From: Poa pratensis
Taxonomy: Eukaryota; Streptophyta; Magnoliopsida; Poales; Poaceae
Assembly (NCBI GenBank): GCA_947311845.1
Contig: CAMZMU010000063.1
Coordinates: forward strand, 121,166,135-121,230,134
DNA: 64,000 nucleotides
Direction: 5' to 3'
How positions within the stretch are numbered: the stretch's first letter is position 1; the number at the start of each line of letters is the position of its first letter. Below are positions 34,186 through 46,160 of the stretch, one piece after another. Both the position numbers and the translations under genes were made by a program. The notes under the pieces are model-generated. The model did no database searches. It was not told the DNA's origin and saw only the letters and a program-made list of their open reading frames with translations.

Positions 34186-36609
34186 GTCGCCGGAAAGGGA
34201 GCAGGTCGTGGTGGTCGGAGGGGAGGCAGTGGCTGCTGTTGGCGATTTTGGATTTTTGTTGGGGAATTGCGAAATGTTTGTGATCTGGGACTGGGAGGGA
34301 TGAGCCGTGTCTTTTTTGAATTTTCGAGTGTCTGCGGGCGAGGGTTCAGCTGTTCAAGCAGGCTGACATGTGGGGTCTATATGACGTGGCTGTGATGATT
34401 TTGGACTTTTTCGTCACTGTTGCTTTTTATGCTTTGGGCATTTCTCCCTGTGTGGTGGTTGGACTATTATGTTTAGCTGTGGATAGATCTTTGCAATTTT
34501 GCATAATACTCAACTATCAATTGTCTAAAAAATTCATCACAACATAATATTATGTAATGTAGCATTTCAGTGATGTAATACAACATTGGTTCACCACGAT
34601 AGTTGGGTGGAATCATATTAAGAATTTAAACCTTAATGTAAATGCTACTCTCACAAAACCGGAATAACATGAACACAACACACACTCACATGTTGACTCC
34701 CGATAAATGAACTTAGGGGAGTGCTTCTATAACCAATCGGGTAAATATTGGGATGGATTCTCAAACGAACCAAATGTTGAGATTATATGTCATGCCGAAT
34801 AAAGAGATCAAACCCATAGCATATGTCCAAGAGTCTTTGTGCATGTTAATAGTTGCCTTTCTCTCCAAAGCAACGACCCAAACCCATCCGGGAACAGAAA
34901 ATAGCCTACATGTTTTTTTAAATTAAAAGGGTAGTTCTGCCATTAATATCTCAACAGTCTTTCCCACAACATCAACAACGACCTCGCTTTGATAAACACA
35001 TGCATATAACATACATGACTTCTCAACAAGGCACTCAAATTAGTTGTCGCTAAGTCGAAGCAAGCAGACACTTGTCTAGGTGAACACTAACTTAAACTCT
35101 ATTATTATATAAGTTTCAATCATTTTTCTTGACATAGGTTTAGTGTAAAATGTGCTCAACAATGTCTAACCCCATGAAAAAAGAAAATGAAGAACGAAGA
35201 TTAGCCGGAAAAGTATCAAATCCATTTCAGTGTTACCACCACCAAGAAAGAGAAACATGACAAACCAACATACCATAAGAAATTGCTTAAAGTCTTTTTT
35301 AACCCAGCAAATGTTTCCTCTTTCGAAAGCATGTAGAAAAAATAATGACCAATTTAGTGGGATGTTTCTAGACTCTTAAATGTACCGCGAGATTTCTAAA
35401 ACTTGTTTGCTTATTTTCTCAGGGAAACCATGTTGTAGTCATTTTCAACTCATTTTCACACCTATCTTAAAACCCATCTCTCATGTTACACACTTTTCTT
35501 GCTATGGAGAATATCATCCCCGTTACTAAATTCATATACTTTTAGATGAAGAATAATCCACATTTGTGACACGCAAATGACATCGAACACTAAATTTCAT
35601 TTTTTTCGTAAATTGCAAATTTCATATATATCCATCTCAGATTGGTAGCCATCCAACTAACAATTTCGTAAGTTTTGTCTGCATTTTATGAAACTTTAAA
35701 ATGCCGATTTTGTATTCTAGGAATCCGAGCTCCAAAACTTAACACTCATCTACAATAATCTACTCCCTCTGTTCGGAAAAGGATGTCACAAAAATGAGCT
35801 ATCTCATTTTTGTGACATCCTTTTCCGAACGGAGGGAGTATTTATAAAGGAAAGATGCATCTCCCAACTCCTTTCTTGCAACTTCATAAACAAAAGAACA
35901 CCCTTCATACAGTCAACATGAGTCCGCACACACAATAGTGTCCACTGGAAGTTTTTCGAAACATTACATTACGTTTTTTGCGCTCCTCAAATAAAAAATA
36001 TAACTAGAAAAAAGCTATAGTTACAAGCAGTAGGACCAAGTAAGGATTTTGTGAGCTAATCGATTTGATTGACGGGTTCAAGGTTTAAATGCGTGAAGAT
36101 CAAATGATAGAGCGTACATCTTCTCAAATACGGATCAAACTTGAGGGTTTAAATACCAGGATTCTAACAAAAATATAAATGGACTTCTCTCTCTCTGATC
36201 CTAAATGTCACGATTTGCACTTAGTAAGATCTTTCTCCGCGACACTCTTTCTAGATCGGAGGGAGACTCTTGTTACGACTGTCAATAGTCAAACACCGCG
36301 ACTATAATCTTCAATAAGACATTTGTGTAGTGGTGTGTATGTCCACTCTATCAGTGTTTCAGGATCAAAGGGTTGTTCCTATATACTCGGACATCCATTC
36401 TTGGTGAGGAATTAAACAAATTATTTTGGAGGCTTATTCAACACCTATTCTGACAAGTCAATTCATGACAAATGCCCATCTTCCTACCAAGCAGGCCACC
36501 ACTCCACAACTCAGCCTAGGCCCAGCCTGGTCCAAATCCCCTCCCCAAACAACCTCGACCGCCGGAGCAAGCACCTCACAGGTCTGCGCCACCGCGTCGC
36601 TCGCCGGCG
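34186..36609. other. Divergent intergenic region
   Basis: This separates the winged-helix-like gene (-) from STELLO (+) and should hold both promoters. It is mostly AT-rich with no gene. It contains the Stowaway MITE at 35763 and a possible decayed Stowaway at about 36195-36265 (ending agatcggagggag). Confidence 0.5.
35763..35838. mobile_element. Stowaway MITE, 76 bp, near-perfect hairpin
   Basis: ctccctctgttcggaaaagg at the left is matched by ccttttccgaacggagggag at the right, and the arms pair almost completely through ttgtgacatcc. TA dinucleotides flank both sides (35761-35762, 35839-35840), as required for Stowaway/Mariner elements. Confidence 0.92.
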
Positions 36610-39139
36610 TTGACTCCCACACCACTGCCAAGTATCCCCAAGTCACCTACCCCCTCCCCACGGCCGTCCACGCCCAAATGCCGCCTCACGCCTCCCCCGC
36701 CCCCGCCGCCGGCTCCAGGCTCCGTCTACCTCCTCCTCGCGGCGCTCGCGGCGGCTCCCTTCCTCCTGCTCCTCCTCAACGGCGGCGCCTCCCAGTCCGC
36801 CCTCTGCCGCTCCGCGCGCCCGCCTCCCGCCGCATCGCCTACCCGTCCGTCCTCTGGTCCCGCGTGCCGCCCTCCCGGGCCTCCCCTCCTCCCCGCTCCC
36901 CGCCCTCCGCGCCTCCCACTGGATCATCTTCTCCGCGTCGCCCACCACGCGCGCCTGGCCGCCGTCCCCGGCTGGCAGCTCCTCGCCGTCGCGGACGAGG
37001 CGACGCCCCCGACTGGTCCCACCCGGCGCCGCGCTGCTCACCCTCGCCGACCAGGCCCGCCTCGGCTTCCGCTCCGTCGCGTTCCTCCCCGCCGCGGCCA
37101 CGCGCGCAAGGCCGCCGCGTACCTCTTCGCCGTGCAGCGCGGCGCGCGCGTCGTCTACGACGCCGACGCCCGCAACGCCGTCGTCGCGGACGGTAACTCA
37201 CGCGCCACTTCGATGTCGATCTGGAGCAGCGCCGGGGGAAGTGGTCCCCGTTCTGCTGCAGTACAGCCACGCCGATCCCAACCGCACGGTCGTGAACCCG
37301 TACGCGCACTTCGGGCAGCCGTCGGTCTGGCCGCGCGGGCTGCCGCTGGAGAAGGCCGGGGAGCTGGGCGCAGAGGAGTTCTACACGGAGGTGTACGGCG
37401 GTGCGCAGTTCATACAGCAGGGACTCTGCAATGGCCTTCCAGATGTTGATGCTGTCTTCTACTTCACACGGAAGTCATCGGAGATGGAGGCTTTGATGTC
37501 AGATTTGATGCAGATGCACCTAAGGTCGCATTGCCGCAGGGATTGATGGCACCTGTGAACTCGCTCAACACGCTGTTCCACGCACCGGCATTCTGGGGCT
37601 TGCATTGCCGGTCTCGGTGAGTCCAATGGCGTCGGATGTTATACGTGGTTATTGGGCACAGAGGATACTATGGGAGATTGGTGGTCAGTTAGCGGTCTAC
37701 CCACCGACTGTGCATCGCACTGATAATGTGCTCGCTCATCCGTTTGAAGATGAGAAGGATATCCATGTCAATGTAGGGAGGTTGATAGATTTCCTGATGG
37801 AGTGGCGGTCGACGAAACGGACACTCTTTGAGCGGATTCTTGATTTGAGTTATGGGATGGCAGAAGAGGGTTTCTGGGGGGAGAAGGATTTGCATTTCAT
37901 GGCTGCGTGGCTGCAAGATCTGGTTGCTGTCGGGTACAGGCAGCCAAGGTTGATGTCATTGGAGATCGATCGTCCGAGAGCGAGCATTGGTCATGGAGAT
38001 AAGCAGGAGTTTGTCCCCAAGAAACTGCCTTCTGTCCATCTTGGCGCCGAAGAGATTGGGGAAGTAAGCACTGAGATTGGAAATCTCATAAAATGGAGGA
38101 AGCACTTTGGTGATGTTGTGCTTATAGTGCATTGCACCGAACCTGTGGATCGGACTGCACTCGAGTGGAGGCTTCTTTATGGTCGGATATTCCGGGCTGT
38201 AGTTATTTTTTCAGAGCAACACAATGCAGATCTGGCCGTCGAATTCAGCAGCTTTGCTCATGCATACAGGTGAGTTAAAATGTTAAATCAGCTTGATCTG
38301 TAACCAATTAGAAATAAAATCTCTCTGCAAGTCTTCAGAAACGTACTGTTGCTTCATCCAGTGAGGCTTTATTTCCTTGGATTCTAAAAGTGTGCAATTG
38401 CTTAACCACCTATTGGTAAATTCTCATCGCAGGTACTTGCCCAAGGTGTTTGATCGGTTTGCAGGCGCTGAAGGATTTGTATTCCTTCAGGATCATATGG
38501 TCCTGAATTATTGGAACCTATTGGATGCTGATAAATCTAAGCTCTGGATAACCAATAAGGTGCATATCCTTGTCCTGGTCTCAAAGCATATTTGTGATGT
38601 TTGTGAATTACAGAACTTTTGAATTTTATAATATATTGAATTAACTTCTCCGGTTCTTTCCAGGTGAAGGAATCATGGTCGGATGTCCCTTTACAGCAAA
38701 ATAACATTGAATGGTTCGTGAATCAAGGAGATATGGTAAAAAAGGCGTTGGCAGTTTTCCATCTCATTATCAAGCCAATTACAAAAGAAGCGTAGGTGAA
38801 GATACGATAATTCATTGCAGCAGTGAGATATTCTACGTACCTCGACAGTACACTGGTGCTTTCTCCAATCTCGTTGAAGTTATTGGAAATCTAGACATTC
38901 ATCACACTATTGCAGTCCCCATGTTGTTCCTTGCAATGGATCTACCAAGCAATTTCGAGCCCAGAGCTTTGGGAAAACTTGTTTATAAGACAAACTTGCC
39001 ATCAAATACCACTTTCTCAACAATATACACTGCTGAAGCGCATGCGGTGTACCCTATGAAGGTTCAGAATGAAATGGATTTTGTAAAACTAATCAGAGTC
39101 ATGGCGTCAGGAGATCCTTTTCTTATGGAGTTGATCTGA
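36610..39139 (+). CDS. STL: STELLO-type glycosyltransferase (DUF288), many frameshifts
   Basis: STELLO proteins are Golgi type II membrane proteins that interact with cellulose synthases and help assemble the cellulose synthase complex. Exons: 36610-38269, 38433-38559, 38664-39139. Seen: a Pro-rich N terminus, one membrane anchor (VYLLLAALAAAPFLLLLL), then PNRTVVNPYAHFGQPSVWPRG, FYTEVYGGAQFIQQGLCNGL, FYFTRKSSEMEA, MASDVIRGYWAQRILWEIGG, RPRASIGHGDKQEFVPKKLP, EIGNLIKWRKHFG, FDRFAGAEGFVFLQD and the end GDPFLMELI. These follow Arabidopsis STELLO block by block. The frame is broken at about ten places (near 36830, 36880, 36955, 37005, 37085, 37195, 37250, 37468, 37598 and 38752). Most are one base missing from a homopolymer, for example TCCCC for TCCCCC near 37250 and TGGGGC for TGGGGGC near 37598. 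Either a pseudogene or an assembly with indel errors; the perfect preservation of all domains favours the latter. Confidence 0.88.
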
Positions 39140-39736
39140 TCTATGAGTTCGCTAAATTGTATACTTCGGGTTGGGAAGGGCAACAAAACAAAAATTGTTA
39201 AAGGTACTGTTTTGTTCCTCTTCATCCTCCCTTTCAAATGTAAGTGGAACTAACAACCTTATTGTTGAGTACGGATCATTTAGTGCTATCTGATCTCATT
39301 TTACATGTGCAATTAGATGGCAGAAAGTTAGTTGTCAAGTTTGGAATGTTCACAATTCATGCATTCAAGCACCACCGTGTTCTCATTTTAGCACCATGAG
39401 ACTGTTTACCTTTTGGACCGTTGCATTTGAATGTAAATATAACACAGAAGAATGCTAAAACTCAAGTGTTATTTCGTTAAACAGTTAAAAATGATACTTC
39501 ATTCTCTGTGACTATATCTGTAGATGAACATGTGACATCAAGTAACAAAATTTCAAAAGAAAAACTTCTACTCATGCTTCCTTTTTACATTCACAACCAA
39601 TCACCCTCTTTGTTAAGGCCTGTATTTCGTGTTACAACTTTTATAAATCACAAATTATACAAGTTTCAACTCAACGAGACAGAAGAATTTCTTCTTCTTG
39701 GTCAAATGCTGGAACTGGTCGATTGATCAAATGAGT
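39140..39736. other. Spacer between convergent STELLO and CHLH genes
   Basis: About 600 bp of AT-rich DNA between two stop codons, expected to hold both 3' UTRs. No other feature seen. Confidence 0.5.
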
Positions 39737-42700
39737 TCACCGGTCAATTCCTTCGATCTTGTCTTCAACCTCTGAGTAGAGCTCTCTGAGCCTTTCCAAG
39801 TTATCCTCTGATGTCTCCCAGTACCCTCTGCCATTGGCTTCTAGGAAGGTTTGAAGCAGCTTCCTGAACGAATTGGGGTTGGTGTCCATGAGCCTCTTCC
39901 TCATTTCTTCATCTTCGATGAATGTGGTATTTGCTTCCTCATAAACCCAGTTGTCCACTTGCCCAGATGTTGCACTCCATCCAACAGTATTCGTCAGCCG
40001 CTTCTCAATCTCTCTAACTCCCTCGTAGCCACTCTTCATCATCCCCTCATACCACCTAGGGTTCAGTAGCTTTGTCCTTGCATCAAGACGCATCGTCTCG
40101 GACAATGTCCGCACCTGTGCATTTGCTGTGGTTGTGTCCGCTATGTACGAGGAAGGTGCCCGCCCATCCTTCCGCAGCCCTTGCACCAGCTTCGTCGGGT
40201 CCGAGTCGAAGTAGTGGCTGACATCTGTGAGTGAGATCTCTGACGAGTCCAGGTTTTGGAATGTGGCTTCTGCTGTTGCTAGAGCAAGCTCAAACGTCTT
40301 GCGTTTCTCTAGCATGCCTACCCCTGGAGCATCACTGTCGAATGCAAAAGACTTGCGGCTCAGGTACATGTCCTGGAGCTGCTTCTCATCTGTCCATGTT
40401 GCATTCTCCACTGCCAAGTTCACATTTGATGAGTAAGAGCCTGATGCATTTGAGAACACCCTTGTTGCCGCCTCTCTCACCGAGACACCAAGCTCCTCTG
40501 CCTGCTCCAGGGCATGCTTGCGCACATAGTTCATCTCAACTGGCTCGTCCAGTTCAGCAACCATCTTTACTGCCCGGTCCAGCAGATTCATCTGCATTGG
40601 TCAGATGTGTAACATTAGTGCATCAATTAAGTGATGAATAATTTAGTTGTCTGCAAAATAAACAAGTCAAAGGCAGAGGCAGTATTAGTTCATACCTGGT
40701 TGATGAAAAGATCTCTGAACACACCCGAGCAGTTGACGACGACATCAACCCTAGGACGTCCAAGCTCCTCAATGCTGACAGGCTCCACACGGTTGACACG
40801 GCCAAGGCCATCAGTAACCGGCTCCACACCGAGCATCCAAAACACCTGGGCCAGTGACTCGCCGTAGGTCTTGATGTTGTCAGTACCCCACAAGACAAGT
40901 GCAATTGTCTCAGGATACTTGCCACCATTGTCAGCCTTTTGCCGCTCCAGCAGACGTTCCACAACAATCTTGGCGCTCTTCATGGCAGCTGCAGTCGGGA
41001 TTGACTGTGGGTCTAGAGCATGGATGTTCTTCCCTGTTGGGAGAACCTTTGGGTTACGGATGGGATCACCACCAGGGCCAGGCTCAACATAGCTTCCCTC
41101 AAGGGCGAGCTTCAAGGCTCCCAGCTCATTGTCTGCCACAATCAGCTTCAGGCACTCTCCCAAAATGCAAAACAGTTCCTCAGCTTCTCTCTATCTGCCC
41201 TGATGAACTTGGTCTTGGACAAGTACTCCACCCATGGCTCTGAGAGACCAAAGCCAAGGATGGAAGTGAGTTTGTTTGTAACATCAACAACTTGCCCTTT
41301 GCTGTTTGTAGTCTTCTCAACAAAGGCACCTACGGCACCTCTTGAAGCTTCAGTGATATCCTTCAGGAGTTCAACATCAGCCAGTATGCCCTTGTCACTT
41401 CCCCTGTAGACATCTTCAATGGTCCTGCCCACCGTCGCAGCAAGAATGCCAGGCAGTGCACAGATGTTCTCCTCTGGGCGGTCAAGGGCAGCTATATTCA
41501 CTAATGTGGCCACAGCTTCAACGGCAGTTGGTGGCTCACCTATCACATGCAGACCACATGGCAGTAGCCGTGACTCTATCTCCATGAGCTTTCCATACAC
41601 CTTCCCAACGACGAGGTCACGCTCATTTGGTGGGAGCTCCACTCCTTCGTCAGGCAAGGGGACATCCTTGTCTAGGTTACACTGTTTTGCAGTGCTGATG
41701 ATTGTGCTCACAATCTGGTTGCCACGTCCCGTGTCCTTGAGAGACTGGTAAGAGGCGATGAGCTCTGAAAGCTGCTTCAGCCCCTTGTACAGACCGGCAT
41801 TCTCAGCTGGTGGTGTCAGGTAGCTTATGGTGTTTGCATAGCTTCGACGCTTGGCAACAGTTGCCTCCGATGGGTTGTTTGCTGCATAGTAGTAGATGTT
41901 GGGGATGTTACCGATCAGACTATCAGGAAAGCATGCATCACTCATCCCAACTTGTTTCCCGGGCATGAACTCAAGGGAGCCATGTGTGCCGAAGTGCAGA
42001 ACAGCATCTGCCTTGAAGATCTTCTCGACATAGGTGTAGTATGCTGCAAATCCATGGTGAGGGCTGGCAGATTTTGAGAACAGAAGCCGCATGGGGTCAC
42101 CTTCATAACCAAAAGTGGGCTGCACTCCGATGAAGATATTGCCATACTGCTTCCCGTAGACAAGGAGGTTCTCACCATCAGAATTGAGATGCCCAGGTGC
42201 CTTGCCCCAGTTCTCCTCCAGCATGGAGGCATAGGGAGTGAGTGCCTGGTACTCCCGCACATTCATGCGGTAAACAACATTGAGGTTGGGACTGCTGAAC
42301 TGGGCCTCCTTATCATGAATAACCTCCTCGATGAGTTCTTCAGGTGTCTCTGGAAGACCATCAACATTGTAGCCGTCCTTCTTGAGATCCTTGAGGACGG
42401 AATAGATGGAGCTGAAGACATTAAGGTATGCTGCAGTGCCGACATTGCCTTGTCTGGTGGGAAGCTGAAAACGGTGATGGCTAGTTCTTGGCAGACTGCA
42501 ATAATAAGTAGAAAATTAATTTACTTTTATGTTTTTTCTTGCAAACATGTGCATACAAGAACTCTGAAACGAGTATAATTTTTTACTCATGAGGAATTTG
42601 ACATGAAAGTGAAAATTAGATGCATAACTAAAGTTTAAGATTCTGCAGCGAAGTATTGAATTTTGTCTTCACATGATCTTTTGTTTCATTTGAAGAAGTC

Positions 42701-44934
42701 AGTCAGTTAGCACTTGTTTGCTAAACTTATAACATGTTCTTACTTTTCATGAAGTTGACTGATGATAGGGTCAATAGTGATGCACTAGGATTTTTATCAT
42801 CTATTGAAAATCTCATTCTCGTAGCAGATTAGCAAGCTTGTGGTATTGATAACTTGATATGTACAACAAACTTTCAGTGGGGAATGGCACAAGCTGAAGA
42901 GTTAATTGATCAATTGAACAACCAGTTCCAGTTTTCAGCATGCCAGTGAGGTTTAGTTGAGCTAATATGTTGATTAGTTTGTCTATTTGTAAGGGGTGAA
43001 ATTTCTTAAGCATGATGGAAGGGTTAATTCTTAAATTGAGTGAACAGTCCCAGTATTCAGCATAACAGAGTGAACTAGTTGAGCTAATATGTCAATAGTT
43101 TGTCTATTTGTAAGGGGGCTGAAATTTTCTTAAGCATGATGGAAGGGTTAATTCTTAAATTGAGTGAACAGTCCCAGTATTCAGCATAACAGAGTGAACT
43201 AGTTGAGCTAATATGTCAATAGTTTGTCTATTTAGACGTCAAGAAGAGATAGACGTCAGCTATATTATCTTTTGGTCTCTAACATAAACATTACAATCTG
43301 TACTATACAGGAACCATGTAGAGGGGAGATGCATACCTTAGTTTTCCTCTTGAGTTGTGCCCATCTGACTGCTCTGGTGCAGAGCTGCTCCACCCTCTTG
43401 TGCAATGCATGTGACTTCCCTGCATCAAACACAAGAAAGAACAATTCCAATTCAGCTCCAAGTACATACATTGATGCAAACCAATCAGACCAAGAACAAG
43501 AGTCCAAGGGGAAGGAGTTATAATGGTATGGAGAAGTCGCTTGCCTGATCTCGGGTCCCGTCCGGAGAACACAATGGGCTCCATGCCACCGTCAAGCTCC
43601 GGGAGCGCAACCTGCAGCGCCACCTGGATTGGGTGAAGGCCCAAGGTGCTGTTGAGCCACTCCTCGTCGTCTGGAACACGAGCGGCAGCGCGACGATGTA
43701 CGGCACATCGAGGTTCTTCAGTGCGGCAATTGCCTTGGGGTGGTCCTGCCTGGCTGGTCCGCCGACGAGCGCGAACCCGGTCAGCGATATCACGGCATTC
43801 ACGAATGGTTTCTTGGTGATGGAGTCGATCAGGTACTGCTGGGTGGGCCCTGAGAAGTCGAGCCCGCCGGCAAGATGGGTATGACCTTGGCGCCTCTGGC
43901 CTCGAGCTCCATGATGACGGCGACGTAGTGGCCGTCGTCTCCGGTGACAATGTGGCTCCTCTGCAGGACGAGGCCGATGACGGGCGCCTCGGGGTCCTTG
44001 AGCTTGGCGTTGGCGTCGCGGCGCGTGTCGTACCAGTTGAGGTACTCCTTGACGTCGTCGTACATGGTGGGCGCGAGCGGGTGCCAGATGCCGGTGTCGA
44101 GGAAGAGCACGGGGTCGTCGTACTTGATGTCGGCGCCCTTGAGGGCGGGCACGTAGGAGACGGCGATCATCTTGAGGAAGTTCTGGAGGTTGTCGGGGGA
44201 GCCGCCGAGCCAGAACTGGAGGCTGAGGATGTAGAGCGCGCGTCCTGCGCCTTGTCGGAGGGCAGGTACTTGAGCACCTTGGGCAGCGTGCGCACGAGCT
44301 TGAGCATGCTGTCCGAACCCGGAGTCCTTCTTGTTGCGCTTGAAGAGCTGGAAGAAGGGGCTCTTGGACTGGCCCAGCTGCGCCATGCTGAAGGAGCCGA
44401 GCTTGTTGAGGCGCATGACCTCGGGCATGGACGGGAAGACGAGCACGGCGTCCATCCGGTCCCGGTGCTTCTCGACGGCGTCCCGGACCTTGAGCGCCAG
44501 CTCCTCCACGAAGATGAGGGAGCCGATGAAGACGTTGGCGGCGGCCACGTCGTCGCAGAAGGCGGCGTAGGTGTCCCCTCCCGGAGCTCCTCGACGAGGT
44601 AGCCCACCACCTCGAACTCGGCCGCGCGGCGCGGGTCCGCGTTGAGCTGCTGCACCGCGGCCGTGACGGAGGACTGGTACTGCGCCTCGAGGACGACGTA
44701 GACCACCTTGACCCTGGGGAGGCCGCGCTCGGGCGGCACCACCCGCCGCACGTCCGGGTTGGTCTGCGTGAAGAGGCCGTTCCCGGCCACGGCGCAGCGG
44801 ATTGTGGCCGCGCGGGACCGCCCGCCGAGCTGGCGGCGGCTGAGGAGGAAGGAGTGCAGCGGCACGGTCGCGCGGGGCAGCTTCTTCTGCGCCCCGGTGG
44901 CCGTGGCGAACGGCGTGGACACCAGAGACGACAT
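39737..44934 (-). CDS. CHLH: Magnesium chelatase subunit H, chloroplast; about eight frameshifts
   Basis: CHLH binds protoporphyrin IX and, with CHLI and CHLD, inserts Mg2+ in the first committed step of chlorophyll synthesis in the plastid; it is also GUN5. Exons: 44934-43545, 43419-43337, 42495-40696, 40591-39737. The N terminus ([14 protein letters not shown], then [13 protein letters not shown]) is a transit peptide. Family text is clear throughout: [140 protein letters not shown] and the end [12 protein letters not shown]. Frame is lost near 44577, 44314 (two bases), 44238, 43871, 43665, 42487, 42448 and 41163, mostly one base short in a run. Intron 1 appears to use a GC donor (ATCAG|GCAAGC). 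An essential single-copy gene with such even damage suggests sequence error. Confidence 0.94.
42840..43233. repeat. Tandem repeat (period about 122-124 bp) in CHLH intron 2
   Basis: Text such as gagctaatatgt, tagtttgtctatttgtaagg, taagcatgatggaagggtta, cagtcccagtattcagcata repeats at 42961, 43083 and 43207. A more diverged earlier copy starts near 42840. The last two full units are nearly identical, so the expansion is recent. Confidence 0.85.
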
Positions 44935-46097
44935 CTCTATCCCCTCCCGACGATAAAATATACACACGGCCCCCGAGCGAGTCAGTCAGTAAAAAACTAC
45001 CACTACTATAGTATTTAACAATGGAGGAGCAATCCAAGACCTCTGCTAAGGTGGCTGGCTCTGTTCTTGGCTCTCGTGTGTGTGTGGGTTGTGGTTCCCT
45101 CTAAAAACAGGGGAGGCGGCAAGGAGCAAGCTGGAGAGTGTGGGAGCTCGGGAATGTATAGGTTTCTTCTCCACAGCGCCAAGGGGAGGACGAAGAAGGA
45201 CGGAGGGGCTGACAAGCGGCTACGGGGTGTCCCCGGGCATCCGGTGGCCGAAGCCGGCACACGTTGGCGGTGACGGGGAGCGTGCGGGGGCCACGGCGGT
45301 GGGGCACACGCGCGGGGGTGAGAAAAGCGGATCGCGATCGGGGCTTCCCGCGCTGCGATTGGCCCCGGGGATTTCCTGGGCGCGCTCGGCCGGATGGAGG
45401 CGATGAGGAGGTGGATAACCCGCGGTCGCTGTTCGCGGCCTGCGCGTGGCACTGACCCCAGCCGCATAGGGCACCCCCTGCTAGAAGCCCTTCCAGCGTT
45501 GGCGGATTCCGTTTCTCCTTCCCGTTTCTGCGTCTTGGGCCGTGCATTTCTGGGTTGATGGTGATACGTCGGGTGCCCTGTGATTGATATTTGTGGGGCT
45601 TTGCTGCTTTATGGTTCGTGGAAGGGGTTCGTTTGTTGGCTTGCTGGGCTTTCGGGGTGTGGCTTTCGTTTGTCCGACGATGGTCTCTCGGACTCTTGGA
45701 CGATGCGTCCGTGAGACAAGTGGACAAAGTTTGCGATCTCTCTGCTAGATGTCCCTGCAGCTGGAGGAGAGCTGCATGATGCGTGCCTAGCCAGGGGTTT
45801 CGGTTTTGGCATGTCCCGTTCTATGATTCTTAGTCGACGTCGCCCAAGCACGACCGCTGGTTGTGCCTTTTCTTCGTGTTTTTTGGCGACATTCTATCTC
45901 AAGGTCTCTACCAAGAAATATTTGATGGTGCATTGCGGTTTAGGCTTTAGAAATGGGCGAAATGTGCAAAGTATCTGGAGCCTGGGCTCTCTGCAGTTGA
46001 GTCTGCTTTCCTTTTCGCGAATCAGAGATGGATCTGGGATGATTTGTTGAAATTTGCAGGGTTCTTTCCATACTGTATAAACATTTCTTTCAACATA
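44935..46097. other. 5' flank of CHLH gene
   Basis: GC-rich DNA (to about 45480) upstream of the CHLH start, followed by ordinary spacer. It should hold the CHLH promoter and 5' UTR. Open frames here look like GC artefacts. Confidence 0.45.
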
Positions 46098-46160
46098 AGG
46101 GTGAGTGTATGCGCGTGTTTGTAAGCGTCTGCGTTGTACTGTGTTTCACAAAAAAAAAGA
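46098..46160 (+). mobile_element. SINE 3' fragment, copy 3
   Basis: agggtgagtgtatgcgcgtg, then gcgtctgcgttgtactgtgt and an A run is the 3' end of the same SINE family as at 22347 and 32537, here on the plus strand. The head is missing, so it is 5'-truncated. Confidence 0.7.

Noticed and set aside
36610..39139. Calling STELLO and CHLH ordinary pseudogenes
   Set aside because: All domains persist with single-base breaks scattered evenly, and no stop-gaining substitution or large deletion was seen; sequence error is the simpler reading.
42840..43233. CRISPR-like array
   Set aside because: The units are contiguous tandem copies without unique spacers, in a plant intron; it is a minisatellite.
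43928..44602. 224-codon plus-strand frame over CHLH exon 1
   Set aside because: Antisense shadow of CHLH coding sequence, rich in Val, Glu and Gly with no domain.
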